Shown here: positions 58,241 to 64,000 of the stretch, one piece after another
Layout of the letters: each line of letters begins with the position of its first letter
How positions within the stretch are numbered: position 1 is the stretch's first letter
Source of the DNA: Flaccisagitta enflata
Taxonomy: Eukaryota; Chaetognatha; Sagittoidea; Aphragmophora
DNA length: 64,000 bases
Assembly (NCBI GenBank): GCA_965153355.1
Contig: OZ231127.1
Span: 24,738,001-24,802,000 of the forward strand
Direction: 5' to 3'
Translations under genes and position numbers: made by a program
The notes under the pieces: generated by a model
The model's input: only the letters and a program-made list of their open reading frames with translations
Databases searched by the model: none
Told to the model about the DNA's origin: nothing

Positions 58241-58647
58241 GAGGCAAAAAGTAGGAAAGAAAGGAAAAAGATAGAAAAAAGGATAGAAAGAGAGTAGGTA
58301 AGAAAGAAAGCAAAAAAAAAAAAAAGAAAAAAAAAAAAAAAGAGGAAAAAAAGAATGAAAGACAAAAACAAAGAAAGAAAGGGAGATAGATAGAAAGGAA
58401 GGAAGAAAGAGAGAAAGAAAGTAAGATAGTGAAAAGAGAAAAAGAAAGAAAGAAAGAAAAACAAAAGAACAAAAGGAAAAAAGAAAAAGCAAATGAAAGA
58501 AAGAAAGAAAGAAAGAAAGCAAGAAAGCAAGAAAGCAAGAAAGCAAGAAAGCAAGAAAGAAAGAAAGAAAAAGCAAATGAAAGAAAGTAAGAAAGAAAAA
58601 GCAAATGAAAGAAAGTAAGAAAGGAAAAAGCGAAAGCAAGAAAGAAA

Positions 58648-58712
<65 letters not shown>

Positions 58713-58834
58713 GAAGAAAGGAAGAAAGGAAGAAAGCAAGAAAGAAAGAAATCAAATGTAAGGAAAAATGAAGGAAAGAAACAAACAAAAAAAGAAAGAA
58801 AGAAAGAAAGAAAATAAAAAGAAGAAAGAAAGAG

Positions 58835-58901
<67 letters not shown>

Positions 58902-58910
58902 ATGAAAAAG
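58160..58910. repeat. (GAAA)n array complex
   Basis: Perfect units at 58164-58240 and 58840-58900. Degenerate GAAA/GCAA/GGAA units lie between, including a five-fold AGAAAGCA sub-repeat near 58515-58555. Confidence 0.9.
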
Positions 58911-60000
58911 GAAATGTGGAAAACAGATATAAGAACACAGGCTCTTTTGCTGAGACACTCGCACGCACGCCAGCGCCCACAGATACGCCCATGTTTACCG
59001 TCTGGGGAGAATTTAGGGTTTTTTTTAGAGAAAATCTAACAAATTTAAGAATGTTCATGCCGATTTAAAGACAATGTTTTTTTTTCCAATGATTTGGTGA
59101 AGTTTTTTATTTGCCGGGATCAAATTGTGTATGCGTCTTTGTTTTGAATGCCTAGTCACAAACTCACAATTTAAAGAAAATAAACAGAAAGAAAAAAAAA
59201 CCTCTCTACCCAGAATGTTTGAGTCTAATCATGGTTTGAAAGATATATTATCATCCAGTATTTTGTGCTGTTCTCTCTGTTGGTCTCTATACTTGCCATT
59301 CCTAGATGTTACATTTAAAGTCATACACGCATACGCGTGAACGCACAGTGGAGCACGTGCGCGTCGCCAACAAGCGCATTGAAATACGTGCTCGCACCAA
59401 ATATGAGTGTTATTAAACGCGTCTTCACATTCCTAGAAAGAGCTCAGATGGAGAGGGAACAAAAGAGAGGAGAATGGCAGACTCAAGATTATTGGAAACC
59501 AGCGGGTTTTTTTTAACCGGCAGTATAGTCGGCGGCAGCATCTAAATCGGCAGTGGTGCGGTGGTTGCAGCTGTCTGGGTGTTCGAAGAGGGTTATGACG
59601 AAGCTGTGGTTGGGTGAAGCTATGACATGAGCAACAAAAAGTTAAAATATAGTTACAAAATACTTGTCAACTGAAAAAGCAAAGGGTACTTTGTTTCTGT
59701 ACAATATATGCTTCCACTCATATACATACAATTCGTTAGTGACGGGGTGGGAGTTGCTGCAGGTGTGTGATAATCATAATGAGGATGATGGCAATAGTGA
59801 AGTTGGGTGCAGAGGAAAATAGGCATTAGCGCGATGGTGTTCATGCTCACAGAGAGTGATTCGGTTACCACTGCTCAGCTGAGGTGGGATGCGGAAGCGA
59901 CAGTTGCCGCAGTTATGCGTAAGGGGGAGCAATGAATGGCGAATTTGGCAAAGGCGGGAAGGAGAATGTAGGTGAAACGGAAGGAAAATAGTCGCAAAAG
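58911..60000. other. Unique intronic stretch
   Basis: No gene, exon or recognisable repeat beyond short homopolymers is seen. Confidence 0.5.
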
Positions 60001-60002
60001 CG

Positions 60003-60535
60003 TTACATGGTCAGCGGTACCCGATGCCCCTAAGTTAGTGTGTGTGGGAATGAGATTATGAGAGGGGCAGCGGCCCCAGAGGGGCCGATGACCTATGATT
60101 CCACATAGGACAATTTTCTCCGGTTTGAGAATCTGGTTTGGAGGGCTGAGAGGCCTGATTTTGGCTCTGAAAGGTCTGATTTAGGGTGTGAGAGGCGTGG
60201 TTTGGGGTCTGAGAGGCTTGATTTGGGGTCTGAAAGGCCTTATTTGGGTCTGAGGGGTCTGATTTGGGGTCTGAAAAGCCTGATCTGGGGTCTGGGAGGC
60301 CTGATTTGGGGTCTGAGAGGCCTGATTTGGGGTCTGGGAGGCCTGATTTGAGGTCTGAGAAGCCTGATTTGGGGTCAGAAAGGTCTGATTTGGAGTCGAA
60401 AAGGCCTGATTTGGGGTCTGAGGGGCTTTATTTGAGGCTGGGGGGGGGGACGGACGGACGGACGGACGGAAACCGGAGAAAATTGCCCTATGTGGAATCA
60501 TAGGTCATCGGCCCCTCCGGGGCCGCTGCCCAAAA
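60003..60535. mobile_element. Family B foldback element, copy B4
   Basis: The left side has ATGGTCAGCGGTACCC (60008), then GGGGCAGCGGCCCCAGAGGG, CCGATGACCTATGATTCCAC and GGACAATTTTCTCCGG. The middle is an array of about fourteen 20-21-bp units, GATTTGGGGTCTGAGAGGCC. A GGACGGACGGAC run follows. The right arm is CCGGAGAAAATTGCCCTATG, GGAATCATAGGTCATCGGCC and CCTCCGGGGCCGCTGCCC. The arms are nearly perfect over about 70 bp. Confidence 0.85.
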
Positions 60536-60579
60536 GGAGAGGAGGAAAGGAGGGAAAAATGGAGAAAGAAGAGAAGAGA

Positions 60580-60601
60580 AAGAAAGGAAGAAAGAAAGAA
60601 A

Positions 60602-60678
<77 letters not shown>

Positions 60679-60770
60679 GAAGAACGAAAGAAAGAAAAAA
60701 AGGAACAAAGAAAGAAAGGAAGAAAAAAGAAAGATAGAAAGAAAGAAAGAAAGAAAAGAAGAAGGAAAAA
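60580..60770. repeat. (GAAA)n array
   Basis: Perfect and degenerate GAAA units with occasional GGAA. Confidence 0.95.
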
Positions 60771-60856
60771 AATTGATGATTGGGTGAAAGAAAGAGAGAA
60801 ACAAAGGAAAAAAGAAAAACATAAAGAATAAGTAGAATAAATAAATAGATAAAAAA

Positions 60857-61060
60857 TAAACAAGGCCGGATACACGGCTACCTCAGTCGCGCGGGGTGCG
60901 CAGGGGCAGTAATTGAGTTACTAGAGCATTTGGGCAAGAGCGGTAAGCCAAAGACCGCAAAAATATAAAAAAGTAAAATGGGGACCGACCAATCGAACGA
61001 CCGACCGACCGACCGACCGACCGACAAAGCGGGGTGTAGAGTCGCGTAGCACGCGACTAA
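60857..61060 (-). mobile_element. Hairpin/(GTCC)n family, copy A10 (reverse)
   Basis: AAACAAGGCCGGATACACGG start, GCGCAGGGGCAGTAAT, a (CCGA)n core, AAAGCGGGGTGTAGAGTCGC, and a hairpin end CGCGTAGCACGCGACTAATA. It matches copies A3 and A1 in reverse. Confidence 0.75.
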
Positions 61061-61092
61061 TAAATAAATAGAATAAATATATAAATGAATGA

Positions 61093-61108
61093 AAAAAGAA
61101 AGAAAAAT

Positions 61109-61175
<67 letters not shown>

Positions 61176-61207
61176 GAGAAAGAAAGAAAGAAAAAAAGAA
61201 AGAAAAA

Positions 61208-61271
<64 letters not shown>

Positions 61272-61292
61272 AGGAAAGAGAGAAAGAAAGAT

Positions 61293-61363
<71 letters not shown>

Positions 61364-61755
61364 GAGAACGAAAGAAAGAAAGAAAGAAAGAAAGATAGAA
61401 AGAAAGAGAGAAGGAAAGAGGGAAAGAAGAAAGAGGGATAGAAGGAAAGAAAGAAGGAAAGAAGGAAAGAGAGAAGGAAAGAAGGAAAAAAGAAAAAGAT
61501 GATTGATTGATTGATGATTGGGTGAAACAAAGAGAAAGGGAAAGAAAAAAAAGAGAGAAAAACGTTAAGAATAAACGGATAAATGTATAAAGAAAGAAAG
61601 GAAAAAGAAAGAACGAAAGAGAGAAAGAAAGAAAGAAGGAATGAAAGATTGAAAGAATGAAAAAATGAAAGAATGAAAGAATGAAAGAATGGAAGAATGA
61701 AAGAATGAAAGAATGAAAGAAAGAAAGAAAAAAAGAAAGAAAGAAAAAAGAACGA

Positions 61756-61823
<68 letters not shown>

Positions 61824-61825
61824 AA
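61093..61825. repeat. (GAAA)n arrays
   Basis: Two long arrays, about 61093-61500 and 61590-61825, with GATTGATTGATT and AATG sub-blocks. Confidence 0.95.
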
Positions 61826-61950
61826 CGAATAGAAATAAACCTCTTCGAAAAAGATTAACAAAGCGGTACTCAAAGACAAATTAATAAAGGAACATTTTTC
61901 TTTTTCTCATTTTTTTTTCACGCCTCTTTCCCTTTTCTTCTTTTTTTTTT

Positions 61951-62597
61951 TGGGCAGCGGCCCTGAAGGGGCCGATGACCTATGCTTTCACACAGGGCAA
62001 ATTTTTCCTCCTTCTTCTCCGTACGTCCACCCCCTTCGAAGCTTATATCCTAGTCTTGAGGCTCAAATCCTAGCCTCAATGCTCAAATCCCAACCTCGAG
62101 GCTGAAATCCCAGGCTCGAGGCTGAAATCTCAGGCTCGAGGCTGATATTCCAGCCTTGAGGCTGACATCCCACACCCTTGAGGCTCACATCCCAGCTTTG
62201 AGCCTCATATCCCAGCCTGGAGGCTCACAATCCAGCCTTGAGGCTCACATTTCAGCCTTGAGGCTCACCTCCCAGCCTTGAGGCTCAAGTCCTAGCCTAA
62301 AGCCTCAAATCCCAGCCTAAAGCCTCAAATCTCAGCCTCAAGCCACAAATCCCAGCATCTTCGATCAAATCACAGACTTGAGTCTCAAATCACAGCCTTG
62401 AGCCTAAATCATCCCCTCGAGGCTCAAATCACAGTCTCATGGCTCAAATCACAGCCTCATGGCTCAAATTCAAGCCTGGAGCGTCAGAACTTACAAACCA
62501 TAGGTTCGGGGCCGCTGCCCCTCTCACCAACACACACTCACATATACTCACATAGGGGCAACGGGTACCGCTGACCATCTAACGCTTTTGCGACTAT
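61951..62597. mobile_element. Family B foldback element, copy B5
   Basis: The left arm is GGGCAGCGGCCCTGAAGGGG, CCGATGACCTATGCTTTCAC and AGGGCAAATTTTTCCTCC. About twenty units of a 20-bp array, CAAATCCCAGCCTTGAGGCT, follow. The shortened right end is AAACCATAGGTTCGGGGCCG, then GGGTACCGCTGACCATCTAA and CGCTTTTGCGAC, the same end as copy B3. Confidence 0.8.
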
Positions 62598-62599
62598 TT

Positions 62600-62611
62600 T
62601 CTTTCTTTTTT

Positions 62612-62702
<91 letters not shown>
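62600..62702. repeat. (TTTC)n array abutting a splice acceptor
   Basis: The array runs to within 8 bases of the acceptor CCCTCAG at 62710. Confidence 0.95.
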
Positions 62703-62705
<3 letters not shown>

Positions 62706-62710
62706 CTCAG

Positions 62711-62932
62711 ATGAAATTATTTTCGATGAAGCAACAAGGGGCGCTTTGTGACGTGCGCCTCATCTGCCCTCTGGACGCTTCCTTCGGCGACGTTGGCGTG
62801 GAGATTGTGGCGCACAAAAGCGTTCTGGCTTCCGGTTGCGCCTTCTTTTACGCTCAATTCACTTCGGAATATTTGGCTTCGGGAGAAGAACAAAACTCGA
62901 CGTCCAATGACGCTCTCATCATGGATGCCAGG
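62711..62932 (+). CDS. BTB-type gene exon 4: start of BTB/POZ domain
   Basis: The acceptor is CTTCCCTCAG and the donor AGG|GTAAGA, phase 0-0, 74 codons. QQGALCDVRLICP, VEIVAHKSVLASGCAFFYAQ and FTSEYLASGEE match the BTB core pattern (LCDVxL, FxAHKxVLAxxSxYFxxMFxSxM). The exon starts with ATG, so an alternative promoter making a short BTB protein is possible. The domain and gene continue past the window. Confidence 0.8.
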
Positions 62933-64000
62933 GTAAGATATAGGGTAATATATAGGGTCAGGTAATGGTATACAGGCAATGTATATAGGTACGTAGGGAA
63001 TATTGAAAAAAAATCATTGAAAAAAAAAATACCAAAACCCTTGTTCGGCCTCACCTTAAATAAGAATGAGGGCAATCTATTTGAACATGAACATGAATCT
63101 TAAGGCTTCGAGCACGCAGACTCAGACAAATTCAGGCCAACGCAGATACACGACAGCAAAAGAAAAAAAAAAGAAAAAAAGAAAGAAAGAAAGAAAGAAA
63201 GAAAAAAAAAAGAAAAAAAAAGAGATAGAAGCAAAAAGCAAACAAACAAACAAACAAACAAACAAACAAACAAACAAACACAAACTCAAACATAAACACA
63301 AACACAAATACAAATACAAATACAAACAAACTAACAAAAATGAACAAAAAAAAAACAAAAACACAAAAACAAAAACAAAAAACAAAAAACAAAAAACAAA
63401 AAACAAAAAACAAAAAACAAAAAACAAAAAACAAAAAACAAAAAACAAAAACAAAAAACAAAAAACAAAAAACAAAAAACAAAAAACAAAAAACAAAAAA
63501 CAAAAAACAAAAAACAAAAAACAAAAAACAAAAAACAAAAAAAACAACAAAAAACAAAAAAAATCAAAATCAAAATCAAAATCGAAAACAAAAACAAAAA
63601 CAAAAACAAAAACAAACAGACAAACAATCAAACAAATAAACAAACATTTGCAAACAAATAAACATAAACAAACAAGGCTGAGATTTGAGCCTGATGGCTG
63701 AGATTTTGAGCATTGGGATTGAGTGTTGAGTCACGAAATAGGGAATTAGGCTTAGAAGCCAGAAGGGGGGGGGGGTAGGGCGGAGATGACAGACAGACAG
63801 ACAGACAGACAGAAAGACAGAAAGACAGAGATTGGGAAGGAAATTGCAAAACAGCTCTGTTCCATTTATGACTTGTTTTCATCATAGGCTCAACTGCCGA
63901 TCGATTACTAATAACCTACCTTACTGATAACCTACCTACCGTCAAATTTGATTAACCCGCTGATGATTTGTTTTTGCCCCGTCTGTTTGTGAACAAGAAC
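62933..64000 (+). other. Start of the next intron
   Basis: No further exon is recognised. It holds a GTATAGG-type short repeat after the donor, A-rich arrays (63165-63230), (AAAC)n (63240-63330), a 7-mer (ACAAAAA)n array of about 25 units (63370-63545), a short stretch (63676-63725) resembling the family B 20-bp units, and (GACA)n at 63788-63830. Confidence 0.6.
63365..63545. repeat. (ACAAAAA)n heptanucleotide array
   Basis: About 25 near-perfect 7-bp units. Open frames of KQKTKN repeats across it are artefacts. Confidence 0.9.

Larger units (their letters stand above)
58134..62710 (+). other. Intron 3 of the BTB-type gene, repeat filled
   Basis: No exon is seen. In order: GAAA arrays (58160-58910), unique sequence (58911-60000), family B copy B4, a GAAA array, hairpin/(GTCC)n copy A10, GAAA arrays (61093-61825), family B copy B5, and a TTTC array leading to the acceptor. 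Confidence 0.65.
42596..62932 (+). other. BTB-domain gene with long low-complexity N-terminus (partial, runs off the right edge)
   Basis: Four exons with matching phases (42596-43711, 56486-57554, 57796-58133, 62711-62932) give 915 codons and remain open at the last donor. The first 841 residues are disordered in composition (Ala/Thr/Pro/Lys repeats, then Ser/Thr rich, then a Ser-Gly-Arg-Tyr repeat). The last 74 residues start a BTB/POZ domain, as in kelch-like Cullin-3 adaptors or BTB transcription factors. BACK and kelch or zinc-finger parts would be further right. Joining relies on phase, orientation and a repeat that straddles the exon 2-3 junction. The link to the BTB exon is the weakest step. 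A 10.2-kb retrotransposon fills most of intron 1. Confidence 0.6.

Noticed and set aside
60120-62460. CRISPR-like arrays of 20-bp repeats
   Set aside because: The units are contiguous, without spacers, lie between inverted repeats of foldback elements, and the genome is animal.
63888-63920. Possible acceptor CATCATAG as the next exon of the BTB-type gene
   Set aside because: In the required phase the frame stops after seven codons and does not resemble the continuation of a BTB domain.

Overview
The window is nuclear DNA of an invertebrate animal, species not determined. The evidence is: genes split into many short GT-AG exons; a polycystin-1-type receptor-channel gene and the start of a BTB/kelch-type gene; a BEL/Pao LTR retrotransposon (a lineage known only from metazoans); and an extreme load of simple repeats. 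CT/GA, GT/CA, TTTC/GAAA and TTC arrays make up a large share of the sequence and produce hundreds of meaningless open frames of Leu-Ser, Arg-Glu or Lys-Glu repeats. There are no bacterial features, rRNAs or recognisable tRNAs.

Region 1 (4607-26435, + strand): the 3' part of a polycystin-1-like gene. Seventeen exons join with consistent phases into about 1562 codons ending at a TGA. They cover transmembrane segments 4-11: two of the receptor-side helices, S1, the extracellular polycystin (TOP) domain, S2-S6 with a degenerate pore loop, and a long low-complexity cytoplasmic tail with repeated IPYHPP motifs. The PLAT domain and everything N-terminal must lie upstream of the window or in exons I could not see in 1-4606. 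A poly(A) signal follows at 27410.

Region 2 (about 27.4-42.6 kb): intergenic. It holds dispersed repeats: a hairpin/(GTCC)n family, a foldback family with CAGCGGCCCC termini (one copy is a 3.2-kb palindrome), two clusters of a 16-bp TTCTCACCAGTGGGAA module, a pogo-like MITE, a truncated LINE-like fragment and long microsatellites.

Region 3 (42596-62932 and beyond, + strand): four exons (372, 356, 113 and 74 codons, phases consistent) of a gene whose product starts with about 840 low-complexity residues and then enters a BTB domain; the gene runs off the right edge. Its 12.8-kb first intron carries the most striking object here, a 10.2-kb BEL/Pao element (45616-55806) in the sense orientation. 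Its 552/553-bp LTRs differ by one base and it has a perfect 5-bp target duplication (ATGAT), so the insertion is young.

The element has three long ORFs, all in the same reading frame and separated only by single UGA stops, each in the context GCG-UGA-C. ORF1 is Gag, ORF2 is protease-RT-RNaseH-integrase, and ORF3 is a 674-codon frame of unknown function (charged coiled coil plus RGG-type tail) where env would sit. The second stop is UGA-CUA, a known readthrough context. A leader splice donor just before the gag ATG and an acceptor before ORF3 offer an alternative expression route. Gag also contains a block of about 130 nt read out of frame, bounded by short homopolymer runs.

Coordinates of exons come from open frame, phase and splice consensus only; no transcript or database search was available.
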